Assembly: GCF_009674665.1 (NCBI RefSeq)
Contig: NZ_WKJD01000012.1
Location: 372,001-436,000, forward strand
Origin: Agromyces kandeliae
Lineage (GTDB): Bacteria > Actinomycetota > Actinomycetes > Actinomycetales > Microbacteriaceae
Reading direction: 5' to 3'
Length of the DNA stretch: 64,000 nt
The notes beneath the pieces were generated by a model that was not told the origin of the DNA, searched no databases, and worked only from the letters and a program-made list of their open reading frames with translations. Below, piece after piece: positions 17,487 through 26,078 of the stretch. Each line of letters opens with the position of its first letter. Position 1 is the stretch's first letter. The position numbers were made by a program, and so were the translations under genes.

Positions 17487-18338
17487 ATGGGCTTCGATGC
17501 GCGGTTCCTGGGGGTCGAGGCGCCGATGCCGTCGGTTCCCGAGGCGGATGCCGCGGCATCCGTCGCCCTCGACCACCTGCACTTCACGATCGTGCTCGAC
17601 ACGCGCCGTCGGTTCGCGCGCATGACCGGCGTCAACGTCGACGGCGCCGCGCTCGTCGAGGTCGAACGGCGCGACGACTGGGAGTACGACGCCCGCATCC
17701 CGGAGGACTGGCAGGCCGGGCCCGAGGTGTACGCGCGCAACGACCTCGATCGGGGGCATCTCGTCCGCCGCCGCGACCCGGTCTGGGGTCCGCCCGAGGT
17801 CGCGGCGCGCGCGAACGCCGAGACCTTCCGCTACCCGAACGCGGCGCCGCAGCAGGCCGAGTTCAACCAGTCGCTCGAGCTGTGGAACGGGCTGGAGGAC
17901 CACGTGCTCGCGTTCGCCCGCGTGCACGCGCAGCGGCTCAGCGTGTTCACCGCACCCGTGCTCGCGGTCGACGACCCGCCCTACCGCGGCATCCAGGTGC
18001 CGCTGCGGTTCGTGAAGGTCGTCGCCTGGCGTTCAGGCGACGAGCTCGCCACGGCCGGTTTCCTGCTCGACCAGGCTCCCGTCGTCGACCTCGACGATCC
18101 GATGCGGAGCAGGGCGGGCATCGCCGCGCGCGAGCGAGCGCGCGTCGCCGCCGGCGCGGCCGAGGTGCCCGACCTCGGCCCGTTCCGCACGTTCCAGGTG
18201 GCCGTCGCCGACATCGCGGCGATCACCGGGGTCGAGATGCCCCTGCTCGTCGCCGCCGACCGCATGACTCCGGCGCTCGCCGCCGACGGCCCGCGCGAGC
18301 TCACGCAGCCGGAGGACCTGCGGCTCGGCGCGCCGTAG
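17487..18338 (+). CDS. DNA/RNA non-specific endonuclease (EndoG/NucA family), no signal peptide
   Basis: 283 residues. The active-site motif NDLDRGHLVRR (DRGH) sits near residue 90, and the metal-binding Asn follows in EFNQSLELWNGLE. Both features place it in the sugar-non-specific beta-beta-alpha-metal nuclease family. Most bacterial members are secreted, but this one starts directly with MGFDARFLG and has no hydrophobic leader, so it would act in the cytosol unless exported another way. No immunity-like partner is adjacent. Start follows a weak TGTGCT box by six bases. Its last 38 bases overlap the convergent hydrolase. Confidence 0.85.
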   Translation: MGFDARFLGVEAPMPSVPEADAAASVALDHLHFTIVLDTRRRFARMTGVNVDGAALVEVERRDDWEYDARIPEDWQAGPEVYARNDLDRGHLVRRRDPVWGPPEVAARANAETFRYPNAAPQQAEFNQSLELWNGLEDHVLAFARVHAQRLSVFTAPVLAVDDPPYRGIQVPLRFVKVVAWRSGDELATAGFLLDQAPVVDLDDPMRSRAGIAARERARVAAGAAEVPDLGPFRTFQVAVADIAAITGVEMPLLVAADRMTPALAADGPRELTQPEDLRLGAP

Positions 18339-18876
18339 TCGCGACGTCCTCCAGCACCTGCAGTCCCTCCGGCCATTCGCCGAGCCCGCTCGCGGCGTTC
18401 ACGTGCCCGCGCGCCCCGAGGTCGACGAAGCCGGCGCCCCACGCCGCCGCGAACTCCGCGCTCCGCGCGAGTTCCGCGTAGGGGTCGTCCGTCGAGGCGA
18501 GCACGGTGGCCGGGAGGCCGAGCGGCGCGCTCGGGAGCGTGAACCCGCCGGTCACCGCCGCACGAGGGAAGGCAGGGCCCGACGGGTCGGGGGGAGCGAC
18601 CAGGAAGGCGCCCGCCGTGCGCGCGGACGCGGCATCCGCCTCGATCGTCCAGTGCGCGACCGCGAGGCAGCCCAGGCTGTGCGCGACGAGCAGCGGCGGG
18701 GCCGGGCTCGCCGCGACCGCGCGGTCGATCGCCGCGACCCAGTCGCCGACCTCGGGCTCGTCCCACGACGCCGGGGCGATCCGGAGGGCCCCGGGCAGCG
18801 CGGCCTCCCAGCGCGACTGCCAGTGCTCCGGACCGGAGCCACCGATGCCGGGGACGATGACGAGGGGGTGGGTCAC
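18301..18876 (-). CDS. RBBP9/YdeN-type alpha/beta hydrolase
   Basis: 191 residues, the standard size for this small serine-hydrolase family. It begins PLVIVPGIGGSGPEHWQSRW (the family signature), has the nucleophile elbow VAHSLGC, the acid in STDDPYAE and the His in GARGHVNAASGLGEWPEG. Cytosolic; the physiological substrate of these proteins is generally unknown. ATG at 18876. The convergent overlap with the nuclease gene covers the C-termini of both. Confidence 0.88.
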   Translation of the reverse strand: MTHPLVIVPGIGGSGPEHWQSRWEAALPGALRIAPASWDEPEVGDWVAAIDRAVAASPAPPLLVAHSLGCLAVAHWTIEADAASARTAGAFLVAPPDPSGPAFPRAAVTGGFTLPSAPLGLPATVLASTDDPYAELARSAEFAAAWGAGFVDLGARGHVNAASGLGEWPEGLQVLEDVATTARRAAGPPAA

Positions 18877-18951
18877 GGCGACAGCATGGCATCCCGGGCC
18901 GCGCCGGGCCGACGCATTCCGTCATCGATCGGGCGGTGACAGGCTGGGAGC

Positions 18952-20496
18952 ATGGCGGAACCCGAGATCCTCCGCACCGACGTGCTCGTCGTGGGCGCGG
19001 GGCCGAGCGGGCTCATGGCCGCGGTGGTCCTCGCCCGCCGCGGCGTCGACGCGATCGTCGTGGACGGCAAGGACGGCCCCACGCACGAGTCGCGCGCACT
19101 GCTCGTGCAGGCGCGCTCGATGGAGCTGTACGACCAGCTCGGGCTCGCCGACCGGGTCCTCGCCGGTCGGGCCGAGGCGAGCGGCGCGGTGCTCGGGTTC
19201 CGGCATCGAGAGCTCGGGCGGATCCCGCTGCGACGGTTCGGCGAGGGGCTCACGCCCTTCCCCGACCTGACGGTCTTCGAGCAGAGCCGCAACGAGCGCC
19301 TGCTCGTCGATGCCCTCGCCGAGTCCGGGCGCGAGGTGCGCTGGCGCCACCGACTCGTCGCACTGCGGTCGCAGACCTCGCTCGTCTCCGCGACCCTCGA
19401 CGGCCCCGACGGCGCCCTCATCGTCGAGGCGCGGCACGTCATCGGCGCCGACGGCGCGCACTCGGCCGTGCGCGAGCTGCACGGCATCCCCTTCGAGGGC
19501 GTGACGAACCAGCACACGTTCTTCGTGGCGGACGCGATCGGCGTCAGCGGCCTCGTCGAGGGCTGGGTGAACGTCCGCTTCGCGCCCGATGACCTGCTGC
19601 TGTCGTTCCCGATGGGCGGGGAGGGGCACCACCGCATCCTGGGCGTCGTGCGCGACACCGAACTCGAGGGTGCCGACGAGCTGTCCGAGAAGCTCCTGCG
19701 TTCGCGCCTCGCGCGCGGGTTCACGGTGGGCTACCGCTCGTCGACCTGGTTCGCGACGTACCGCCTGCACCACCGGGTGGCGGCCCGGTTCCGCGACGGG
19801 CGGTGCTTCCTCGTCGGCGACGCCGCGCACATCCACTCCCCCGTGGGAGGCCAGGGCATGAACACGGGCCTCCAGGACGCGCACAACCTCGCGAACGCGC
19901 TGGGCGACGTGCTCGTCGGCGGGATGCCGCCGACGCGCCTCGACCGGTACGAGGCGGAGCGCCGCCCGGTCGCGCTGAAGCTCGTCGCCACGACGGACCG
20001 ACTGTTCGGGAACGTGACGTCGGAGTCGCGCCTGGCGCACGCCGTCCGCGGACGCATGGTCCCGACGGTCGGACGCCTGCTCGCGCCCGTGCTGCCGCGG
20101 ATCCTCGGTGGAGACCGCGTGTTCGGCCTCATCTCGCAGATCCGCATCAGGTACCGGATGTCCGACCGGACGCCCTCGCGCTCGCAGGTGCGCGACGACG
20201 TCGTGGGCAAGCGGCTGCCGTACACCGGGGGCGACCCGTCGAACTTCGATGCGCTGCGCTCGTTCCGGTGGCAGGTGCACGGGTACGGCGCGCCGGCCGA
20301 GCTCGTCCGCGGCGTCGCCGCATCGCTCGGCCTCGAGCACCACGTCCTCCCGCCCGCGGCGGGACGGCTCCGCTCGGACCGGCTCTACCTCGTGCGCCCC
20401 GACGGGTTCGTGGCGGCCGAGGCGAGCACCACCGCCGGGCGTCGGGCGCGTCGAGGCGCGGTGCCGGCGAGCTTCCTCGAGCAGCTCGACGGCTGA
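18952..20496 (+). CDS. FAD-dependent aromatic-type monooxygenase
   Basis: 514 residues. The N-terminal Rossmann motif VVGAGPSGLMAA, the DG motif IGADGAHSAVRE, and the GD motif GDAAHIHSPVGGQGMNTG define a class A flavoprotein hydroxylase (PheA/TfdB-like). The C-terminal ~130 residues correspond to the thioredoxin-like end of the family. The substrate is unknown; phenolics or polyketides are typical. The start is six bases after a CAGGCT box at 18940-18945, suggesting a leaderless transcript. No catabolic partners are adjacent. Confidence 0.87.
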   Translation: MAEPEILRTDVLVVGAGPSGLMAAVVLARRGVDAIVVDGKDGPTHESRALLVQARSMELYDQLGLADRVLAGRAEASGAVLGFRHRELGRIPLRRFGEGLTPFPDLTVFEQSRNERLLVDALAESGREVRWRHRLVALRSQTSLVSATLDGPDGALIVEARHVIGADGAHSAVRELHGIPFEGVTNQHTFFVADAIGVSGLVEGWVNVRFAPDDLLLSFPMGGEGHHRILGVVRDTELEGADELSEKLLRSRLARGFTVGYRSSTWFATYRLHHRVAARFRDGRCFLVGDAAHIHSPVGGQGMNTGLQDAHNLANALGDVLVGGMPPTRLDRYEAERRPVALKLVATTDRLFGNVTSESRLAHAVRGRMVPTVGRLLAPVLPRILGGDRVFGLISQIRIRYRMSDRTPSRSQVRDDVVGKRLPYTGGDPSNFDALRSFRWQVHGYGAPAELVRGVAASLGLEHHVLPPAAGRLRSDRLYLVRPDGFVAAEASTTAGRRARRGAVPASFLEQLDG

Positions 20497-20515
20497 GCGC
20501 GCGCGGCCCGACGGT

Positions 20516-20863
20516 TCAGCCCCCGGCCGGCGCCTCCTCCGAGGCGGCGACGGGCACCGGCGCGACGCGCGCGGTCCAGGCCGCCGCGTCGCGCGACATC
20601 GTCCAGGGCTCGGTGCGGCGCAGGCCGTGGCATCCGAGCACGACCTTCGCGACGCCATCGGCCAGGTCGCGCGACGACGGCGGGTTGATGCGGTTCAGCT
20701 CGTCGAGGCTGAACGCGTCGACCGCGATCGGCTCGATGCCTCCGGCCGTGTACAGCAGCAGGTCCCACGACTCGACGTCGTCGGTCACGACGACCCGCCG
20801 CAGCTCGACCCGCCCCGCGTGCTGCACCTCGTCGTCGGTCAGGCTTCCGAATGGCTTCGTCAT
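20516..20863 (-). CDS. Hypothetical protein, 115 residues
   Basis: Starts MTKPFGSLTDDEVQHAGR at an ATG (20863) and ends 19 bases from the convergent monooxygenase. It is soluble, without cysteine pairs or hydrophobic segments. The middle reads like a mixed alpha/beta domain (WDLLLYTAGGIEPIAVDAFSL). No family recognised. The frame shows normal codon bias and a reasonable GGGGTG ahead of the start. Divergent from the EamA transporter. Confidence 0.6.
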   Translation of the reverse strand: MTKPFGSLTDDEVQHAGRVELRRVVVTDDVESWDLLLYTAGGIEPIAVDAFSLDELNRINPPSSRDLADGVAKVVLGCHGLRRTEPWTMSRDAAAWTARVAPVPVAASEEAPAGG

Positions 20864-20938
20864 CGTGCACCCCTGATCCCAGCCAACCGCAGCGCGGGTC
20901 GGCCGCGCGACAGGCGCGGGGGCGAGTCGCGCACCGCG

Positions 20939-20950
20939 TATCGTCGTCCC
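20939..20950 (+). promoter_or_regulatory. -10 box of a leaderless promoter (EamA gene)
   Basis: TATCGT followed by six bases and the GTG start at 20951. This spacing places the transcription start on the first base of the start codon. Confidence 0.55.
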
Positions 20951-21919
20951 GTGACGCACGAGACCGACCCGGTGCCCGTCGGGGCACCCTCCGGCGCAGC
21001 CCTGGCTCGCCGTCGGTTCGCCGGAGCCGCGACGCAGCTCGGCACGGAGGTGTCGATCAACTTCGGCTCGTCGCTCGCCGGACTCGTCATCCCGGTCGTC
21101 GGTGCGTTCGTCGTCGTCGCGGTCCGCCAGCTGGTCATGGCTGCCGCGGTGCTCCCGTTCTACCGTCCGAAGCGCGCGAGCCTCACGTGGCGCCGGCTCC
21201 GCCCGGCGATCGCCCTCGGCGTCGTGCTCGCCGTCATGAACGTCTCGTTCTACGTCTCCATCGACCTGCTCGGTCTCGGCGTCGCCGCGACGATCGAGTT
21301 CCTCGGCCCGCTCGCGATCGCGCTGTTCGCCTCGCGCCGTGTGCTCGACGTCGGCTGCGCCGTCGCCGCCGGCGCCGGCGTCGTGCTGCTGATCGCACCG
21401 GGCATCGGGGCGGATGCCGCGGGCGGGCCGTCGGCGGCGGAGGCGGGCGTCGACCCCGTCGGCGTGCTGCTCGCGCTGACGGCCGCCGCCAGCTGGGCCG
21501 CCTACATCCTCCTCACGCGCCGCGTGGCGACGCGCCTTCCGGGGCTCGAGGGCCTCACGGTCGCGAGCCTCGTCAGCCTCGTGCTGCTGCTGCCCGTCGC
21601 GGCCTGGACGTTCGACCCGGCCGTCGTCGACTGGCGCGTCGCCGGACTGCTCCTCGGCGTCGGCGTGCTCAGCTCGGCGCTGCCCTACAGCCTGGACACC
21701 TACATCCTCCGTCGCATCACGCCGCGCCTCTACGCGATCATCACGAGCTTCGGGCCGGTGATCGCGGCGGTCTTCGGCGTGCTGGTCCTCGAGGAGTCGT
21801 TCACGCCGGTCGAGGCGATCGCGATCGTCGTCGTGTGCGGGGCCGCCGCCCTGGCGCTGGCCACGCAGCGGGATCGCCGGGTCAGCGACCTCGAGGCCAC
21901 CGCCCAGACGATCCCCTGA
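20951..21919 (+). CDS. EamA-family exporter (RhtA-like)
   Basis: 322 residues with about ten hydrophobic helices arranged as two five-helix EamA repeats. Features include SLAGLVIPVVGAF, AATIEFLGPLAIALFASRR in repeat one and SSALPYSLDTYILRRI in repeat two, all typical of the RhtA threonine/homoserine exporter branch. A substrate cannot be fixed. The start is GTG because a TATCGT -10 box precedes it by six bases and the upstream frame lies within the monooxygenase gene. Located in the cytoplasmic membrane. Confidence 0.85.
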   Translation: MTHETDPVPVGAPSGAALARRRFAGAATQLGTEVSINFGSSLAGLVIPVVGAFVVVAVRQLVMAAAVLPFYRPKRASLTWRRLRPAIALGVVLAVMNVSFYVSIDLLGLGVAATIEFLGPLAIALFASRRVLDVGCAVAAGAGVVLLIAPGIGADAAGGPSAAEAGVDPVGVLLALTAAASWAAYILLTRRVATRLPGLEGLTVASLVSLVLLLPVAAWTFDPAVVDWRVAGLLLGVGVLSSALPYSLDTYILRRITPRLYAIITSFGPVIAAVFGVLVLEESFTPVEAIAIVVVCGAAALALATQRDRRVSDLEATAQTIP

Positions 21920-22019
21920 GCCGACGCGGGACGAGCGACCCGTGCGCGCGCGTGCGCCGCGTCGTAGCGTGGGGAGCAGGTGCGGCAGCGGAGCCGTCCC
22001 CGACGTCGAGGAGGACGCG

Positions 22020-22949
22020 ATGGCCGTGATCGGGTGGATCGGGCTCGGGCACATGGGCGGGCCGATGGCCGCCCATCTCGTCGAGGCGGGACACGAGGTC
22101 GTCGGCTTCGACGTCGATCCGGGCATGGCCGAGCGCGCGGCGGCCACGGGCGTGCGGGTCGTGACGGATGCCGCGACCGCGGCACGCGACGCCGACGCCG
22201 TGTTCACCTCGCTGCCGAGGTCCGAGCACTCGCGCGAGGTGCTCATCGGGGGAGCGGGCGGGCGGGTCGGCGTCTTCGACGTCGTGCGTCCCGACACCCT
22301 CGTGCTCGACACGTCGACCGTGGACGTCGCCACGTCGCGCGCGAGCCACGACGCGGCGTTCGTGCGTCGCCTCCGCTTCGTCGACGCGCCCGTGTCGGGC
22401 GGGATCGCCGGCGCCCACGCCGGGACGCTCACGTTCATGCTCGGCGGCGAGGAGGCCGGGACGGGCGAGGCCGCTCGGCTCGTCGAGCCCATGGCGGGGC
22501 ACGTGTTCGTCGTCGGCGGGCCGACGTCGGGCATCGCGGCCAAGCTCGCCAACAACCTGATGCTCTTCATCACGCTGCAGGCCTCGTCGGAGGGCGCCCG
22601 GCTGGCGGAGGCGCTCGGGCTCGACCCGACCGTGTTCCACGACATCGCGACCGTGTCGTCGGGCGACTCGTGGCCGCTTCGCACGTGGTACCCGGTGCCC
22701 GGCGTCGTGCCGACGAGCCCGGCGAACCGCAACTTCGACGCGACGTTCACGACCCGACTCGCCGAGAAGGACCTGTCGTACGCGCTCGAGGCCGGCGAGG
22801 CCGCCGGGCTCGACCTCGCGGCGGGCCGGCTCGCCATGGAGCGGTTCAGCCGCCTCATCGACGAGGGCTACGGCGACCTGGACTGCAGCCTGGTCGTCAA
22901 GTACGTCGGCCGAGACGGCCGCACCCCGGGGTTCGATCCGGACGCGTAG
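22020..22949 (+). CDS. 3-hydroxyisobutyrate dehydrogenase-like NAD(P) oxidoreductase
   Basis: 309 residues. N-terminal IGWIGLGHMGGPMAAHLVEAGHEVVGFD is the dinucleotide-binding signature of beta-hydroxyacid dehydrogenases. The substrate-binding APVSGGIAGAHAGTLTFMLGG and the catalytic Lys in AAKLANNLM follow in the expected order. Family members oxidise 3-hydroxyisobutyrate, tartronate semialdehyde or similar acids. ATG at 22020 with GAGGAGG upstream, and a TAGCGT -10-like box at about 21964. Not linked to valine catabolism genes here. Confidence 0.88.
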   Translation: MAVIGWIGLGHMGGPMAAHLVEAGHEVVGFDVDPGMAERAAATGVRVVTDAATAARDADAVFTSLPRSEHSREVLIGGAGGRVGVFDVVRPDTLVLDTSTVDVATSRASHDAAFVRRLRFVDAPVSGGIAGAHAGTLTFMLGGEEAGTGEAARLVEPMAGHVFVVGGPTSGIAAKLANNLMLFITLQASSEGARLAEALGLDPTVFHDIATVSSGDSWPLRTWYPVPGVVPTSPANRNFDATFTTRLAEKDLSYALEAGEAAGLDLAAGRLAMERFSRLIDEGYGDLDCSLVVKYVGRDGRTPGFDPDA

Positions 22950-22972
22950 GGCCGGCCGGCGCGACATCCGCC

Positions 22973-22991
22973 AACTCGATCCTGTCGAGTT
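22973..22991. promoter_or_regulatory. Palindrome ahead of the LacI gene, possible operator
   Basis: AACTCGA and TCGAGTT form a perfect 7-bp dyad with a 5-base spacer, just upstream of the lacI-type promoter and 23 bases after the dehydrogenase stop. It may be an autoregulatory operator or a short terminator. The lack of a T-run and the overlap with the -35 region favour an operator. Confidence 0.4.
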
Positions 22992-23007
22992 CTTGCGCTC
23001 GTTCGCG

Positions 23008-23013
23008 TAGCAT
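23008..23013 (+). promoter_or_regulatory. -10 box (TAGCAT) of the LacI gene
   Basis: TAGCAT ends seven bases before the GTG start, matching the leaderless pattern seen at other genes in the window. Confidence 0.5.
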
Positions 23014-23020
23014 TGCCGCC

Positions 23021-24028
23021 GTGTCGAGGAGGCTGGCGGACGTCGCGCGCAAGGTCGGCGTGAGCGAGGCGACGGTCAGTCGCGTCCTGAACGGCAAGCC
23101 CGGCGTCTCGGCGTCGACGCGCGACGCGGTGCTCACGGCGCTCGACGTGCTCGGCTACGAGCGGCCGACGAAGCTGCGCGGCGAGCGGGCGAGGCTCGTC
23201 GGGCTGATGATGCCCGAGTTGCAGAACCCGATCTTCCCGGCGCTCGCCGAGGTCATCGGCGGCGGCCTCGCCCAGAACGGGTTCACGCCCGTGCTCTGCA
23301 TCCAGACCGCGGGCGGGGTCTCCGAGTCCGACTACGTCGAGCTGCTGCTGCACCAGCAGGTCTCGGGCGTGATCTTCACGGGCGGCGCGTACACGCAGGC
23401 CGAGGCGAACCACGACCACTACGAGCGACTGCGCGAGCTGAAGCTGCCCACGGTGCTCGTGAGCGCCCCCGTCGACGGACTCGGGTTCTCGACGGTGTCG
23501 TGCGACGACGTCGTCTCGATGGAGCAGGCGTTCGGCCACTTGCTGCAGCTGGGGCACGAGCGCATCGGCATCCTCCTGGGGCCGCGCGACCACGTGCCGT
23601 CCCAGCGCAAGCACGCCGCGGCGATCGCCATGGCCGAGCGCCACGGCGTCGAGCTGCCCGACGAGTTCGTGGTGCACTCGCTCTACTCGCTGGAGTCGGG
23701 GCAGACGGCCGCGGCGAAGCTCCTCGCGGCCGGCGTCACGGGCATCGTGTGCGCGAGCGACCCCATGGCGCTCGGCGCGGTGCGGGCGGTTCGCCGCGCG
23801 GGCCTGCGCGTGCCCGAGGACGTGTCGGTCATCGGCTACGACGACTCGGCGCTGATGAACTGCACCGAGCCGCCGCTGACGACCGTGCGCCAGCCGATCG
23901 AGTCGATGGGCAAGATGATCATCGAGCTGCTGATGCGGCAGATGACGAGCGACGGCGTCACGGGCGACGAGGTGTTCTTCGCGCCCGAGCTCGTGGTGCG
24001 CGCCTCGACGGCGCCCGCCAGGCGCTGA
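23021..24028 (+). CDS. LacI-family transcriptional regulator of the sugar operon
   Basis: 335 residues. The N-terminal LacI helix-turn-helix and hinge are intact (LADVARKVGVSEATVSRVLNG, then STRDAVLTALDVLGY). The rest is a periplasmic-binding-protein-like effector domain, ending with DVSVIGYDDSALMNCTEPPLTTVRQP. It sits 265 bases upstream of, and parallel to, the glucosidase/ABC operon, so it probably represses it and binds an oligosaccharide. GTG start after TAGCAT. Confidence 0.92.
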   Translation: MSRRLADVARKVGVSEATVSRVLNGKPGVSASTRDAVLTALDVLGYERPTKLRGERARLVGLMMPELQNPIFPALAEVIGGGLAQNGFTPVLCIQTAGGVSESDYVELLLHQQVSGVIFTGGAYTQAEANHDHYERLRELKLPTVLVSAPVDGLGFSTVSCDDVVSMEQAFGHLLQLGHERIGILLGPRDHVPSQRKHAAAIAMAERHGVELPDEFVVHSLYSLESGQTAAAKLLAAGVTGIVCASDPMALGAVRAVRRAGLRVPEDVSVIGYDDSALMNCTEPPLTTVRQPIESMGKMIIELLMRQMTSDGVTGDEVFFAPELVVRASTAPARR

Positions 24029-24168
24029 CCAGACCGGCGACCGGCGACCCGCGACCGGCGCCCCCGAGCCCCACGTGCGGTCGTCGGTGCTCGCCCTGCC
24101 GGATCCGGCGTTCGGTCGCGTCGTGCTGCCGACGCGCAAGCGAGCACCGCAATCGCGCGCAAGTCGTC

Positions 24169-24199
24169 GCAAACTTTTGGTCTGATGTTGAAAAGTTGC
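24169..24199. promoter_or_regulatory. Inverted-repeat operator over the glucosidase promoter
   Basis: GCAAACTTTT and AAAAGTTGC are inverted copies (one base inserted) 12 bases apart, in an AT-rich island unlike its surroundings. The right arm overlaps the -35 box of the promoter at 24196, so binding would block RNA polymerase. The neighbouring LacI protein is the natural candidate. Confidence 0.55.
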
Positions 24200-24224
24200 A
24201 TCATCCTGTTGCTCTCATTACGTT
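24196..24224 (+). promoter_or_regulatory. Sigma70-type promoter of the sugar operon
   Basis: TTGCAT (24196-24201), 17-base spacer, TACGTT (24219-24224), about 68 bases before the GTG at 24293. The spacing is canonical, and the -35 lies inside the inverted repeat. The rest of the 24029-24292 gap shows no gene. Confidence 0.6.
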
Positions 24225-24292
24225 GACGGGCATCGACGCCGTGGTCCACCTGACGCGGCGCGCCGACCGCCCACGACAGGAGCACGAACGCC

Positions 24293-26053
24293 GTGACCAC
24301 GCCGCTCACCGAGGCCGCCGCCGCCGACGTCACCGTTCCCGCGGCCGCGCCCGCGCCGACCCCCGCGGCGCTCACGGCCGATCCGCTCTGGTGGCGGAGC
24401 GCCGTGATCTACCAGGTCTACGTCCGCAGCTTCGCGGACTCCGACGGCGACGGCACCGGCGACCTCCGCGGAGTCCTCGCGCACCTCGACCACCTGCAGG
24501 AACTCGGCGTCGACGCGCTCTGGTTCAACCCCTGGTACCCGAGCCCGCTCGCCGACGGCGGCTACGACGTCGCGGACTACCGTGACATCCACCCGGCGTT
24601 CGGCACGCTCGGCGATGCCGAGGAGCTCATCGGCGCGGCGCTCGAGCGCGGCATCCGCACCATCATCGACATCGTCCCCAACCACGTCTCCCACGAGCAC
24701 CCCTGGTTCCGGGCGGCGCTCGCCGCGGAGCCGGGGAGCCCCGAGCGGGAGCGCTTCTGGTTCCACCCCGGGAAGGGTCCGAACGGCGACGAGCCGCCGA
24801 CCGGCTGGGTGTCGAACTTCCAGGGCGGCACGTGGACGCGCACGACGAACCCCGACGGCACGCCGGGGGAGTGGTACCTGCACCTGTTCGCCCCCGAGCA
24901 GCCCGACCTCAACTGGAACCACCCCGACGTCCGCGCCGAGCACGAGGACATCCTCCGATTCTGGTTCGACCGCGGCGTGGCGGGCGTGCGCATCGACTCG
25001 GCCGGCCTGCTCATCAAGGACCCGGGGCTTCCCGAGGTGCCCGCCCTCGTCGAGCCCGGCGGACACCCGACCGAGGACCGCGACGAGGTCCACGACGTCT
25101 ACCGCGCGTGGCGGCGCGTCGCCGACTCGTACGAGGGCACGCGCGTGCTCGTCGGCGAGGTCTGGGTGCCGGATGCCGCCCGCTTCGCGGCCTACCTGCG
25201 CCCCGACGAGATGCACACGGCCTTCAACTTCGACTTCATGGCCCGCCCGTGGGATGCCGCGGAGCTACGCGCCTCGATCGACCTCATGCTCGACGCGCAC
25301 GCCCCGGTCGGTGCACCGAGCACGTGGGTGCTCTCGAACCACGACGTGACCCGTCCGGTCACGCGCTACGGACGCGAGGACTCCGGCTTCGCGTTCGCGC
25401 GAAAGCGCTTCGGCACGCCGACCGACCTCGACCTCGGAACCCGGCGCGCCCGCGCCGCGGCCCTCCTCACCGCCGCCCTGCCCGGCTCGCTGTACCTCTA
25501 CCAGGGCGACGAGCTCGGCCTGCCCGAGGTCGACCTGCCTCGCGACGTCCTCGAGGACCCGATGCACTTCCGCTCGGGCGGAGTCGACCCGGGCCGCGAC
25601 GGATGCCGCGTGCCGCTGCCGTGGCGCGGCACCGCCTCGCCCTTCGGCTTCAGCCCAGACGGCGCGCGTGCCGCACCGTGGCTCCCGCAGCCCGCCGAGT
25701 GGGCGGCGCTCAGCGTGCAGGCGCAGGAGGCCGACGCCGGCTCGATGCTTCGGCTCTACCGCGACGCGCTGCGCATCCGTCGACGCGAGCCCGGCTTCGG
25801 CGACGGCCCCATGGCGTGGCTCGACCTCGGGCCAGACGTGCTCGCGTTCTCCCGCGGCGACGACCTCGTCTCGGTCACCAACCTCGGCCGCACGCCGGTC
25901 GAGCTCCCCGATCACGAGCGGATCCTGCTCGCGAGCGCCCCGCTCGCGGGCGGCCTGCTCGCATCCGACTCGACGGCCTGGCTCCGCGTGCGGACCGGGA
26001 CGGAGAGCCCGCGGGCCACCGCGGAACGCACCCACCTCCGCACCACCACCTGA
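24293..26053 (+). CDS. GH13 alpha-glucosidase (oligo-1,6-/alpha-glucosidase type)
   Basis: 586 residues, cytosolic. GH13 regions in order: DIVPNHVSHEHPWF, GVRIDSAG (nucleophile Asp, residue about 234), VLVGEVWV (acid/base Glu) and LSNHDVTRP (transition-state Asp). The N-terminal Ala/Pro-rich 30 residues precede the catalytic barrel. It likely hydrolyses the alpha-glucosides imported by the transporter encoded just downstream. GTG start, and first gene of the operon under the operator-promoter at 24169-24224. Amylosucrase or trehalose-synthase activity is less likely, because no long insert is seen. Confidence 0.9.
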   Translation: MTTPLTEAAAADVTVPAAAPAPTPAALTADPLWWRSAVIYQVYVRSFADSDGDGTGDLRGVLAHLDHLQELGVDALWFNPWYPSPLADGGYDVADYRDIHPAFGTLGDAEELIGAALERGIRTIIDIVPNHVSHEHPWFRAALAAEPGSPERERFWFHPGKGPNGDEPPTGWVSNFQGGTWTRTTNPDGTPGEWYLHLFAPEQPDLNWNHPDVRAEHEDILRFWFDRGVAGVRIDSAGLLIKDPGLPEVPALVEPGGHPTEDRDEVHDVYRAWRRVADSYEGTRVLVGEVWVPDAARFAAYLRPDEMHTAFNFDFMARPWDAAELRASIDLMLDAHAPVGAPSTWVLSNHDVTRPVTRYGREDSGFAFARKRFGTPTDLDLGTRRARAAALLTAALPGSLYLYQGDELGLPEVDLPRDVLEDPMHFRSGGVDPGRDGCRVPLPWRGTASPFGFSPDGARAAPWLPQPAEWAALSVQAQEADAGSMLRLYRDALRIRRREPGFGDGPMAWLDLGPDVLAFSRGDDLVSVTNLGRTPVELPDHERILLASAPLAGGLLASDSTAWLRVRTGTESPRATAERTHLRTTT

Positions 26054-26078
26054 ACACAGCACCGAAAGGACCACGACA

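Noticed and set aside
17543-17562. Palindrome CGGATGCCGCGGCATCCG as a terminator or operator
   Set aside because: It lies inside the nuclease coding frame (Ala-Asp-Ala-Ala-Ala-Ser) and is best seen as two copies of the abundant octamer.
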